Source of the DNA: Mucilaginibacter sp. | Lineage (GTDB): Bacteria; Bacteroidota; Bacteroidia; Sphingobacteriales; Sphingobacteriaceae | Length of the DNA stretch: 64,000 nt | NCBI RefSeq assembly: GCF_025362475.1 | Contig: NZ_JANYGH010000019.1 | Span: forward strand, 1 to 64,000 | Direction: 5' to 3' | Shown here: positions 9,088-17,099 of the stretch, piece by piece | How the letters are laid out: the number at the start of each line of letters is the position of its first letter | How positions within the stretch are numbered: the first letter of the stretch is position 1 | Program-made: the position numbers and the translations under genes | Notes under the pieces: model-generated | The model's input: only the letters and a program-made list of their open reading frames with translations | Databases searched by the model: none | Told to the model about the DNA's origin: nothing

Positions 9088-9286
9088 GGAGTTTTGTGAA
9101 GTATGAGCGAAGATAGGGTTTTAGATAGTCTGGTTACTCCCTAAAATCACTAATCCATAAACCAGTTGCATATATTTTAGTAACCATAATTCTAAAAGTA
9201 ACGTATAATCATCCGAAAAACAAAAAAACCCGAAATATGCTGATGCTTTGCATTCGGCATATTTTACTTCTACTTGAAATTTATAG

Positions 9287-10663
9287 ATGACAAATAAAAA
9301 CTCCCTGATCCGCATTATAGCCGGTGCACTGGTTTTATCATCCTTCGCGATGTGTACCAAAAGCATTAATAAAATTGATCAACCGCTTAGCCCGGCTCAG
9401 GGTGCCGAAGCCTCCAATTTACAAACCCAGGCCCCTGCCATCGCTACATATACTGTTCAGCCTTCTGAATGGATGGTTGATGGCACCAAGATAGCCGCAG
9501 GAACCATAGTGTATATCCCCGCAGGGAAAAGGGGTGCCCTGCTGCTTAAAAATTTTAAAGGAACGGCGGCAGCCCCCATTATCGTTGTTAACAAAGGCGG
9601 TAAAGTAACTTTTTCTACAGCTATTACTGCTTCGTACGGGTTTAAAACACAAAATTGCCAGTATTTTAAGATCCTCGGAAATGGGGTTTCAACTATTAAG
9701 TATGGCTTTGATGTAAACGGCGGCAATATCGGGATGACGATGGACGACCTGAGCACAGATTTTGAGATCGCCAATGTGGAAGTTCGTAATAGTGGATTCG
9801 CGGGTATTATGGCCAAAACCGACCCATCGTGCGACCCGGCAACATGGCGCGGTCATTTCACCATGAAAAATGTAATCATCCGCGATAACTACGTACACAA
9901 AACAGGTGGCGAAGGCTTGTATATAGGCAATTCCTTTTATGCCGATGGGGTATCGATTTCCTGCGGCAAGGTTTTACCTCATGATGTGGTGAATGCTAAG
10001 ATCTACAGAAACCTTACCGACTCTACCGGCAGCGAAGGCATTCAGGTTGGCAGCGCGACTTCCGGCTGCGAAATTTATGGTAACTTAGTTAAAACTCCGG
10101 GAATAAGTCCTTTTTCGGCCTACCAGGATAACGGCATCCAGATAGGGGAAGGTACCGGCGGCAAATGCTATAATAACCAGATCAGGAATGCGCCCGGTAA
10201 CGGCATTATCGTTCTCGGCCTTGGCGATAACCTGGTATTTAATAACTATATCATCAATTCAAAAAGCTACGGCATTTTTGCCGATTCAAGGTACACACCC
10301 GGGCCACATTTTCAGTTTATTAATAATACCATCGTTGCTTCCGTTTTGGGCGGTATCAAATTAAATTCCGAAACCATCCCAATGAATACCGTTATCAACA
10401 ACGTTATTATACAGGCAAACACCAGCCTCGCCATCATCAGAAAAAGCACCAGTGTTAAGCTTACAGCCTCCAATAATTATGTAAATGCAAATGTAAGCAC
10501 CTGTAAATTTGTGAATTACAATGCCGGCGATTTTCATTTGCTATCCTCATCCCCGCTTATCAACAAGGGCGCAAACGTTTTATCATACGGAGTAAGTTTT
10601 GATTATTATGGCATCAAACGCCCTAATGGAACTGCTTTTGATATTGGGGCTACGGAGTATTGA
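9287..10663 (+). CDS. Right-handed parallel beta-helix lipoprotein
   Basis: The 458-residue protein begins with a signal sequence and lipobox (ALVLSSFAMC, Cys24), so it should be a lipoprotein. After a linker it shows repeated Asn/Gly-rich rungs (NVIIRDNYVHKTGGEGLYIG, GCEIYGNLVKTPG, NNQIRNAPGNGIIVLG, NNYIINSKSYGIFAD, NNTIVASVLGGIK) typical of pectate-lyase-like beta-helices, and ends with FDIGATEY, a frequent C-terminus of such proteins. Such folds bind or cleave polysaccharides, but no catalytic residues can be assigned. It is monocistronic. Confidence 0.82.
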   Translation: MTNKNSLIRIIAGALVLSSFAMCTKSINKIDQPLSPAQGAEASNLQTQAPAIATYTVQPSEWMVDGTKIAAGTIVYIPAGKRGALLLKNFKGTAAAPIIVVNKGGKVTFSTAITASYGFKTQNCQYFKILGNGVSTIKYGFDVNGGNIGMTMDDLSTDFEIANVEVRNSGFAGIMAKTDPSCDPATWRGHFTMKNVIIRDNYVHKTGGEGLYIGNSFYADGVSISCGKVLPHDVVNAKIYRNLTDSTGSEGIQVGSATSGCEIYGNLVKTPGISPFSAYQDNGIQIGEGTGGKCYNNQIRNAPGNGIIVLGLGDNLVFNNYIINSKSYGIFADSRYTPGPHFQFINNTIVASVLGGIKLNSETIPMNTVINNVIIQANTSLAIIRKSTSVKLTASNNYVNANVSTCKFVNYNAGDFHLLSSSPLINKGANVLSYGVSFDYYGIKRPNGTAFDIGATEY

Positions 10664-10771
10664 TATGCAAGGTATATGACACAATTGGCAAAAATATAAA
10701 GTCATGCCGGATACTTGTTTCAGCATCCCATAGCACAGCTTACCGTTGTGACTTAGCACTTATGAGTTGTC

Positions 10772-11902
10772 TCACTCCTTCACCACAACCCCACCCTTCA
10801 TCACCAGCTTCACCACCTTCAAAACCTTTATATCCTCAACAGGATTACCAACAACAGCAACCAGATCCGCAAGGTAACCAATCTTAATATTTCCAACATC
10901 GGTCAACCCAAACACGGCAGCGTTGACCGATGTTGCAGAACGCAGCACATCCAATGGTTTCATGCCATATTCGGCCATTAATATCATTTCCTGTGCGTTA
11001 TCGCCGTGGCTGAACACACCAACATCGCCACCCATACAAATGGTAACACCGGCCTTTAGCGCTTCGGTAAAAATGTAGTGTTTTTGTTTAACAGCGGAAG
11101 GATCAGGGTCGATACCTTTCTTCCAGCCATGGTAACCCAATATTGATTCGGTTGCATTTATGGTTGGACAAAGCGCTATGCATTTTTCCTTCATCAGCTT
11201 AAATAGTTCCGGGGTGCCGCCATCGCCGTGTTCAATGGTGGTTACACCTGCAGCTATAGCCCGGCGCATGCCTTCTGTAGTTGATGAATGTACCGCGACT
11301 ATACGACCGCTGCTTTTGGCTACTTCCACGGCTACTTTCAGTTCATCTTCGGTAAAAGTTGGGGCGGCAGTATCGTTCATTCCCCAATGGTAATCAACGT
11401 ATATTTTTACCACATCGGCACCATGACCAATTTGCGATCGTACAACTTTGGTAATGCCATCTACCCCATCCGCTTCTTGCGCCCCTTTTATGAGCTCAGC
11501 TTCGGCAACTTCGCTTTTAGGACCATAACTACCTGTTGCCACAATAGCCCGGGTAGCCACCAGCATCCGCGGACCAGGGATTATACCTTTATTTATCGCT
11601 GACTTTAATCCCACATCATCATAAGCAGCTCCTTCGGTACCCAGATCACGCACCGTGGTAAAGCCGGCCATTAAAGTTGTGCGGGCGTGGTTAACGGCCC
11701 TTGCAGTACGCTCGGCCCGGCTTTCGTTAAGCACCTGGTCGTTCCATGGGGTTTCATTATAGGGGTGTAAAAAAAGATGCGAATGACCTTCTATCAACCC
11801 CGGCATCAGGGTGGCGCCTGCCAGGTTGATCACCCTGGTATTTGATGGTGCTTTGATAGCAGCGGGCTCACCTACTGCTTCAATATGGTCATCTTTTACC
11901 AA
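10772..11902 (-). CDS. Amidohydrolase (imidazolonepropionase-like), probably 5'-truncated
   Basis: The readable part has the metal-dependent amidohydrolase motifs: GLIEGHSHLF (first metal histidines), a candidate carboxylated lysine in VVKIYVDYHWG, IVAVHSS, TIEHGDG and CMGGDVGVF. Such enzymes hydrolyse cyclic amides or dipeptides. The only start near the front is TTG at 11,902. In-frame reading continues upstream to 12,056 with a signal-peptide-like stretch (LYIIVLIILYLPLFAQ) but no ATG, GTG or TTG before the stop at 12,062-12,064. The upstream frame ends at the prophage boundary, so the gene was probably cut by the insertion; the missing start may be at 26,179-26,198. Function after truncation is doubtful. 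Confidence 0.75.
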   Translation of the reverse strand: MVKDDHIEAVGEPAAIKAPSNTRVINLAGATLMPGLIEGHSHLFLHPYNETPWNDQVLNESRAERTARAVNHARTTLMAGFTTVRDLGTEGAAYDDVGLKSAINKGIIPGPRMLVATRAIVATGSYGPKSEVAEAELIKGAQEADGVDGITKVVRSQIGHGADVVKIYVDYHWGMNDTAAPTFTEDELKVAVEVAKSSGRIVAVHSSTTEGMRRAIAAGVTTIEHGDGGTPELFKLMKEKCIALCPTINATESILGYHGWKKGIDPDPSAVKQKHYIFTEALKAGVTICMGGDVGVFSHGDNAQEMILMAEYGMKPLDVLRSATSVNAAVFGLTDVGNIKIGYLADLVAVVGNPVEDIKVLKVVKLVMKGGVVVKE

Positions 11903-12057
11903 TACCCACCAACCGGCGTGTATCTGTACACCGTCAAAAACACGGTCGGGTTTAAGGAGGATGTAAGTTTCATTTTTATTAGTTTGTGCGAATAAGGGTA
12001 GGTATAGTATGATGAGTACTATTATGTATAGATCGTTTTTAAAAAAGTATATATATT

Positions 12058-12072
12058 GTAGTTAGAAAGGTA
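12058..12072 (-). repeat. Prophage end motif, left 1 (outermost)
   Basis: On the minus strand it reads TACCTTTCTAACTAC, one of six related copies of TAC(C/T)TTTTTAA(T/C)TAC at the two borders. It abuts the presumed TG terminus at 12,057. Interpreted as a transposase-binding site by analogy with the L/R sites of phage Mu. Confidence 0.6.
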
Positions 12073-12120
12073 TGAATTATAAAAAAGATATAGTAAAACC
12101 ATGAATGAATTAAAAATTCA

Positions 12121-12178
12121 AAAACATACTTTTTTAATTACTAAACAATCCTAATAAGTAATTAAAAAGGTATGTTTT
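12121..12178. repeat. 22-bp inverted repeat containing two prophage end motifs (left 2 and 3)
   Basis: Arms 12,121-12,142 and 12,157-12,178 are reverse complements with one mismatch around a 14-bp loop. Each arm contains a copy of the end motif (12,127-12,141 on plus, 12,158-12,172 on minus). The latter is identical to the copy at 25,987-26,001 in inverted orientation. The hairpin with its T-rich and A-rich arms also sits just behind the last cargo gene and could stop transcription. Confidence 0.65.
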
Positions 12179-12190
12179 AAATATATAAAC

Positions 12191-12919
12191 CTACTCTATT
12201 AAAGTTTTATCATTGAACATAGAAAGGTAGTTTTTACTCATTTCATCGCTCTTAATCAATAAGCTATCAGTAGCTAAATTACTGCGGACTGTAACTATAT
12301 CATTGTAATAAAAGTAACCTATATAAATCGAACAAAAAGCCGCAACCGAATTGCAAATTATTGTTACGGCATTAATACCATTTACATGAAAAGAAAGCCA
12401 TGCGGAGTAGCCAATTACGCTAACAAAGAGCATAAAAATCACAATTGGTATTAGCAAAAACATGATAGCACCAAATATGCTTTTTTTAGAGATGCTTAGT
12501 AATTCAATAAACAATGAAAACGGCAGCATATTGATACTATGAGCATTAAAGGTAAGAGCCTCCAAATCACGGACAGTCGGTTTTATCTTAAATAAAACAA
12601 ATCCAACCTGCTTTAAAATAACAATTAGATCGCGCCTCCGTGTTGCAATCAAACACCATTCAAGTAAAAAATATGAAATTAACACCGGTGCTACTGTCGT
12701 GATCGCTGCTTGGCCATGAATTGAAAAGCCCATTATTGATATATCTTTTATGGACGATGAAAAAAAGCAAAAACCTATCAACAATAATAAAAACAATGAT
12801 ATTTGATTACTACGCTTATTAAGTTCTTTTAAATTATCGTATCCCCTTTTATAGTATTCATTTAGTTTTGCCTCGTCGTTTTCCAAAATCAACGATTGTA
12901 TATCAATCAATGTCATCAT
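12191..12919 (-). CDS. Prophage cargo: multi-span membrane protein of unknown function
   Basis: The 242-residue protein has hydrophobic spans at about 40-60, 66-92, 128-178 and 188-210, preceded by a charged N-terminus with a coiled, Asn/Lys-rich helix. No known family is recognised. It is the last gene of the element, 17 bp behind a predicted secreted protein and immediately before the palindrome at the prophage border. Position at the far end of a Mu-like element, away from replication genes, is where lysogenic cargo or superinfection-exclusion genes are often found; that role is only inference. Confidence 0.7.
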   Translation of the reverse strand: MMTLIDIQSLILENDEAKLNEYYKRGYDNLKELNKRSNQISLFLLLLIGFCFFSSSIKDISIMGFSIHGQAAITTVAPVLISYFLLEWCLIATRRRDLIVILKQVGFVLFKIKPTVRDLEALTFNAHSINMLPFSLFIELLSISKKSIFGAIMFLLIPIVIFMLFVSVIGYSAWLSFHVNGINAVTIICNSVAAFCSIYIGYFYYNDIVTVRSNLATDSLLIKSDEMSKNYLSMFNDKTLIE

Positions 12920-12936
12920 AATAGGGCATTTAAATG

Positions 12937-13521
12937 TTATTGCTTTAACGGCGGCACGGGAAAGCTAATATTAGCGTCTTTGGTCACTTTGATAAACGGC
13001 GTTGCACCTACCCAATTAAACGTTATAAGATCGCCGAAACAATGCTTTTGAGCGGCTACACCTGGCTTTAATTGTACTTCACTGTTCCACTCGGCAGACA
13101 TAGGCCAATAGTTAATAAACAGATTGGCTAAGTCTGCAAACCTGCCATTTATAACCCCCGATTTAATACGCTCATCTTTATCTATTGCAAATTTTAAAAC
13201 CATCTTAGGCGGCTTTATTTTACCTATGTAAACTCCTTTTTTAGTTAGTATTTCAGTAAAATATCCTTTGCTATCGGGGGCATCTCCCAATGAATAATCC
13301 ATATTCATTTGCAAATAGGTTGATAGGTTGTCAGCGTAGTACATTTTAAAACCAACTAAACGGCTTAAAAATCGATTATTTGACTGTCTTGCGATGTCAT
13401 CTTGATGTGCTTTTTCCGCCGGTGTGCCATACATTTTTTCATCTTGCTTAGCAAAATTTTCATTTTGGGCACTGACGGCAATACTCCAAATTGTGATTAA
13501 TAAAGTATAAAATATTTTCAT
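12937..13521 (-). CDS. Prophage cargo: secreted protein of unknown function
   Basis: The 194-residue protein starts with a clear signal peptide (MKIFYTLLITIWSIAVSAQ, cleavage near residue 18-19) and a mature part with no recognised domain. It is followed after 17 bp by a membrane protein gene on the same strand and preceded by a strong hairpin (13,547-13,573) that separates it from the tail genes, so it probably has its own promoter. The pair looks like a host-affecting cargo module rather than virion parts. No toxin or enzyme motif is evident. Confidence 0.7.
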   Translation of the reverse strand: MKIFYTLLITIWSIAVSAQNENFAKQDEKMYGTPAEKAHQDDIARQSNNRFLSRLVGFKMYYADNLSTYLQMNMDYSLGDAPDSKGYFTEILTKKGVYIGKIKPPKMVLKFAIDKDERIKSGVINGRFADLANLFINYWPMSAEWNSEVQLKPGVAAQKHCFGDLITFNWVGATPFIKVTKDANISFPVPPLKQ

Positions 13522-13546
13522 AGTTGTAAATGATTCAGGTTAAGCA

Positions 13547-13573
13547 ATAAGGCCGCCATTACAGCGGCCTTAT
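13547..13573. terminator. Perfect 10-bp hairpin between tail operon and cargo genes
   Basis: ATAAGGCCGC (13,547-13,556) pairs perfectly with GCGGCCTTAT (13,564-13,573) around a 7-base loop. It lies downstream of the tail genes on the minus strand and just upstream of the secreted cargo gene. It likely terminates the late transcript, although the T run is short. Confidence 0.65.
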
Positions 13574-13579
13574 AAATCC

Positions 13580-13702
13580 TTATGCGGCCCCGGCAGCGGC
13601 TAACTCATAGAGCGCCCCACCGGCACATAAATAAATGTTCTCGACGTTAAATGCGTTCCCCTTGACATTCGCAATATAGGAACCCAGGGCATATTTTAAC
13701 CA
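13580..13702 (-). pseudogene. Possible remnant of a small phage structural protein
   Basis: A 40-codon open stretch directly after a TGA codon (minus strand, 13,703-13,705) encodes a Gly/Ala/Asn-rich peptide containing GSYIANVKGNAFNVENIYL and ends in ELAAAGAA at a TAA just before the hairpin. There is no start codon in the frame. It looks like the C-terminal end of a structural protein whose front is lost, which fits deletions elsewhere in the element. It could also be chance. Confidence 0.35.
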
Positions 13703-13784
13703 TCAATACCCAAATATATGAAACTTATTTAAAAACCTCTTAAAGGGCTTTTAACATCTATTTAAAGAACTATATAACCAGCTA

Positions 13785-14096
13785 TCACAGCCAGTTGTAA
13801 TGAGGTAATTTTTTTTGCAAGTATTTGCTATCTGCCTGATCTGTTTTTAACTTTTCGATGGCATCGCGCTCCCGCATAATTATTTGGGCCGTTGTTGTTT
13901 CGCCTAAATAAAACTCCCTGCTTAATGTTTCAATTGCTATATCATATCTCAACCCTTTTAACTTATAATGGTAGTACAAACGGCAAGCTATCGCGTAATC
14001 ACGCTGCTGTGTAAACACGCCTTTAACATGCTTATTTGTCGTACGCTCTAAAGGGTCGGTAAGTATAGAAGCAACTAACTGCTCACCTAAAGCCAT
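13785..14096 (-). CDS. Small helical phage protein, unknown function
   Basis: The 103-residue protein is basic and mostly helical, with an HTH-like stretch (LRYDIAIETLSREFYLGETTTAQIIMRERDAIEKL). Small proteins of this look occur in Bacteroidota mobile elements, but I cannot name a family. It follows the putative tail genes on the same strand. A regulatory or DNA-binding role is a guess from composition. Confidence 0.6.
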   Translation of the reverse strand: MALGEQLVASILTDPLERTTNKHVKGVFTQQRDYAIACRLYYHYKLKGLRYDIAIETLSREFYLGETTTAQIIMRERDAIEKLKTDQADSKYLQKKLPHYNWL

Positions 14097-14185
14097 TTAT
14101 ACAAAATATATTGATTGTGATTAGATCGGGAATAGGCGGCTATACGTTACGTACGACCACTAAAAACACATACAGTTTAAAAATA

Positions 14186-14863
14186 CTACCTCGCTTTTTC
14201 GGCCTCAAAGGCACGGATAAAATCCAAACTAATAACAAAAGTGCCGTAACTATCCTTTATAGCTGCTGGATACCTGCCAGTGTATCCTACGTCTTTAAAG
14301 GCGTGACTATCGGGCTCGTTTAACACAGATGAATGAGCACTATCGAAAGTATTCATAGCGTTGCACACTAATTGTAAATCGGTGGCTAATTGCGCGCTTA
14401 AATCTGTTTTAGTGTAATAGGTAAATAGGGCTTCAATTTGAGCGTCCGAATCGGTAACTTTTGAAATAACATCGGCGGTTAAGCCTAAAAGGTTTTTTCT
14501 TATTCCTTTAATATTCCCGTTGATGACATTATCTACTTGGTTTAGTGCCGTTTTTATGCCGGTTACGTTTGGTTTGGTGTCCATCAATTCAATGAACTTT
14601 GCCCGGTTTAAAGTAATTCCCGCTACCACTAAGGGGCCGGCAGCATCTACAATTTTGTTTATAGCAAAATCTTGAATCCATTCGCCAGTGTTGCGGCCGC
14701 TTATAGTCCAGGAAACAAGATTAAATATTTCGTCGAGGGTTACGGTTATACCAATCGCTTTAAATGCATCGTAAATAGATTGATACAGCGGGACTACCTT
14801 ATTTAATAAATTTTTCTCGATGGTAATGCGCTGCGTGTCTGTAAAAATTAATACTGGTGTCAT
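14186..14863 (-). CDS. Phage protein of unknown function (tail/baseplate region)
   Basis: The 225-residue soluble protein lies 20 bp downstream of the spike-like gene in the same operon. It has no signal peptide. The middle is helical and Asn/Ile-rich, with a Gly-poor C-terminus (DSYGTFVISLDFIRAFEAEKAR). I do not recognise the fold. Position suggests a baseplate or fibre-connecting role, but this is inference from gene order only. Confidence 0.6.
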   Translation of the reverse strand: MTPVLIFTDTQRITIEKNLLNKVVPLYQSIYDAFKAIGITVTLDEIFNLVSWTISGRNTGEWIQDFAINKIVDAAGPLVVAGITLNRAKFIELMDTKPNVTGIKTALNQVDNVINGNIKGIRKNLLGLTADVISKVTDSDAQIEALFTYYTKTDLSAQLATDLQLVCNAMNTFDSAHSSVLNEPDSHAFKDVGYTGRYPAAIKDSYGTFVISLDFIRAFEAEKAR

Positions 14864-14883
14864 GTTGTTTATTTATTTAGGGA

Positions 14884-15345
14884 TTATTTTAAAAGTTCGT
14901 TAATACGTATAATCAAATTGGTAATTGAAGTAACATCTTTAGGGGCAGCTATGGATAGCAAACCGGCAACCAGGTCTATCAATATTTTATTTAAGGTTTC
15001 AGACCCTTTACTCAACAAAATCCCGGTGTTATCTATCTTGTATTCGGTGCTTCCAACTTTTACGCGGTACAAAGCAATTTTATCACAAGCAATTACTATG
15101 TAATCATCATCATCAAGCTTACCGACTAAAATTGCCGAACTAACCTCGGGTAATATATCAAGGCTCTGACTATCGCTTACAATAGCGCGTAATCTTACGC
15201 CTGCCACAGGGATTTCATCTATTAATATGTCGCAAGTAAAATTATCACTGTCAACATCTGTTACGATGGCATCGTACAAAGTTGCGGGGCCGCCTCTGTG
15301 TGCCTCTGCTAAAAAACTCATTCTTAATTTTGCTATATCTTCCAT
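14884..15345 (-). CDS. Baseplate spike-like protein (gpV/Gp138-type OB fold)
   Basis: The 153-residue protein has an N-terminal beta-rich part of OB-fold style (VTDVDSDNFTCDILIDE, VAGVRLRAIV, SSAILVGKLDDDDYIVIAC) and a helical tail (residues about 120-153). This layout is that of short membrane-puncturing spike proteins at the tip of contractile tails. It is next to the putative hub protein, as usual. The call is based on pattern and order, not on a search. Confidence 0.55.
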   Translation of the reverse strand: MEDIAKLRMSFLAEAHRGGPATLYDAIVTDVDSDNFTCDILIDEIPVAGVRLRAIVSDSQSLDILPEVSSAILVGKLDDDDYIVIACDKIALYRVKVGSTEYKIDNTGILLSKGSETLNKILIDLVAGLLSIAAPKDVTSITNLIIRINELLK

Positions 15346-15368
15346 TTGAGTAATTATTTATTGATTGT

Positions 15369-16481
15369 TTAAATTGTTGGGACATCTAACCTGTAAGTTA
15401 TTGATACCATTCGTTTGCCTCCCTTTATACCAAATTGCACTTCGGTACCGGCGATAAAGTAAGTTCCCGAACGTGCGCCAGCATATTTATTATCTTTTAA
15501 AATCGCTTTCCACCCCGGTTTACAAAAGGGCTGTAAAAAGCTTGTCAACGTTCCCTCGTACCCGTCATATTTTAACTTTTTTAGGTAGGCGGCGGCGGTA
15601 AAGTTTAAGTATTCCTGATCGCGGGTATATGGGATAATTTTGTCCATAACCGCACCGCCAACATCGCCAGCTTCGTATAAAGTATGCTTTCCATCTTTTC
15701 CACGGGTTTTTAAACGAACACGTATTAAATTATCTTTCCCCAGTCGTCTTTTTAAATTAGGCTGATTTGTTGGGCAATTGTACCCGATGTTATAAATAAC
15801 TTCGGCAAGGCCGGTAAGGCTTTTATTGGGGCGGGTATCAACCATATTTCTACCCTCTTCAAGCCCAGCATAAAGCACATTGTCATCAAAATAAATTGTA
15901 AGCAACTGCTTTTCCTTTAGGTACTCTAGCACTTTTAAACCATTCCAATTAGGTATGTTAAAGCTGTCAAAACTCACCGAAGGTATTTCAGGGCTTAAAA
16001 CAATATCAGTTCCTTGTATTAGCCTGGACAAAATATCTTTAAGAGTGGTTTTCTTCCAATTAGCTAAAATATTTTGATTGCGTAGTTGCCAGGCATAACC
16101 CTCAATTTCAACTTCAAGGGGTACGGTTTGGTTTACCCTTCTAACAAACCCCCTAAATTCATTCCGTAAGTCACCGTTGTACCCTAAATCTATTGATACC
16201 TTGTCGCCCTCGTTAAATAGGTCTGCCGTTTCAACTGAACTTTTAGGCTGCTTGTTATCCAACTTAAACCCTGTTAATGCAGTTGTGACAGCAATTGCCT
16301 CGCTTATGTTATTTTGGACCTCATCGGTGTAAGTTGTTTTAGTTGGTATACTGGCTAAGGCAGGTATCTTAAGCTTTGCAGTGTCTACAATTACATGTAT
16401 ATTCTTTTTTATAACTAACTCGTTTACCCCTTTAAAATGGTAGTTACCTATCGTAATCACGCTGTTTAATACAAATGCCAT
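15369..16481 (-). CDS. Baseplate hub / late control D-like tail protein
   Basis: The 370-residue protein has a beta-rich N-terminus and a middle with DLFNEGDKVSIDLGYNGDL and FRGFVRRVNQTVPLEVEIEGYAW, the pattern of gp27/gpD-type hub proteins, in which a tube-like domain measures displacement and binds the spike. Length and place between the tape-measure side and the spike gene agree. It would form the centre of a contractile tail baseplate. Confidence 0.6.
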   Translation of the reverse strand: MAFVLNSVITIGNYHFKGVNELVIKKNIHVIVDTAKLKIPALASIPTKTTYTDEVQNNISEAIAVTTALTGFKLDNKQPKSSVETADLFNEGDKVSIDLGYNGDLRNEFRGFVRRVNQTVPLEVEIEGYAWQLRNQNILANWKKTTLKDILSRLIQGTDIVLSPEIPSVSFDSFNIPNWNGLKVLEYLKEKQLLTIYFDDNVLYAGLEEGRNMVDTRPNKSLTGLAEVIYNIGYNCPTNQPNLKRRLGKDNLIRVRLKTRGKDGKHTLYEAGDVGGAVMDKIIPYTRDQEYLNFTAAAYLKKLKYDGYEGTLTSFLQPFCKPGWKAILKDNKYAGARSGTYFIAGTEVQFGIKGGKRMVSITYRLDVPTI

Positions 16482-16493
16482 ATTTTCGAGTGG

Positions 16494-17099
16494 TTAATTT
16501 TGGTAAAGACTAAAAATATTGTCACTTTTCATTTGCATAGCAAAATCACGCACGCCGATTACTTTAGGCTTTTCGGGTATGCTTAATTTGTAAATGAGTA
16601 CATGGTCGTTAGCGTGCAGAAAGATGTCTGATATCGCCGATTTTAAGCGTACTGTTTGATTGAACGCAAACACATCGTTCAGCGCCTTTAATTTTTCGTC
16701 GGGGAACTGGTCATACTGGCCAATTACAAATCCCTTGATGTTAATTACCCAATCCTTATTACCAATAATCTCTTTTACCGAGCCGTTTAACTCTGTCATT
16801 TCAGTTTCCACTACGGTTTTCTCCCGGTCAAAGCCAATCACAGCAAATGGGAAGTTATAGTCCACGCCATTTACTTCAATGGTTATCGGGCAAAACACTT
16901 CCCGGCCTATCATGTCCGATTGCCCATAAAGCGGCGTGCCGTATAGGTTAGTAGTTTTTTTAGTAATAGGCTGTGGCCTGCCGCCCTCTACCTCAATAGG
17001 CGCAGGCGGGAAACCCGGCACGTACGCGGGCTTGTAGCCGTGTATTTGCTGAAACAAATCGGCTATATTAAAAACTGTGTTTAAAGTTGGTTGGCTCAT
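16494..17099 (-). CDS. Phage tail protein (DUF6046-like)
   Basis: The 201-residue protein contains GYKPAYVPGFPPAP near its N-terminus and a beta-rich core (FCPITIEVNGVDYNFPFAVIGFDREKTVVETEM). Proteins with this look follow the tape measure in Bacteroidota Mu-like phages. Its start overlaps the stop of the tape-measure gene by one base (TAATG), indicating translational coupling. Likely a tail-tip or tail-completion component. Confidence 0.6.
   Translation of the reverse strand: MSQPTLNTVFNIADLFQQIHGYKPAYVPGFPPAPIEVEGGRPQPITKKTTNLYGTPLYGQSDMIGREVFCPITIEVNGVDYNFPFAVIGFDREKTVVETEMTELNGSVKEIIGNKDWVINIKGFVIGQYDQFPDEKLKALNDVFAFNQTVRLKSAISDIFLHANDHVLIYKLSIPEKPKVIGVRDFAMQMKSDNIFSLYQN

Noticed and set aside
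9121..9366. An 81-codon minus-strand ORF in front of the beta-helix lipoprotein
   Set aside because: It overlaps the lipoprotein start, has no recognised feature and no plausible neighbour; considered chance.
16660..16860. Plus-strand ORFs inside the prophage tail genes
   Set aside because: All are shorter than and antisense to tail genes in a consistent minus-strand operon; no independent evidence.
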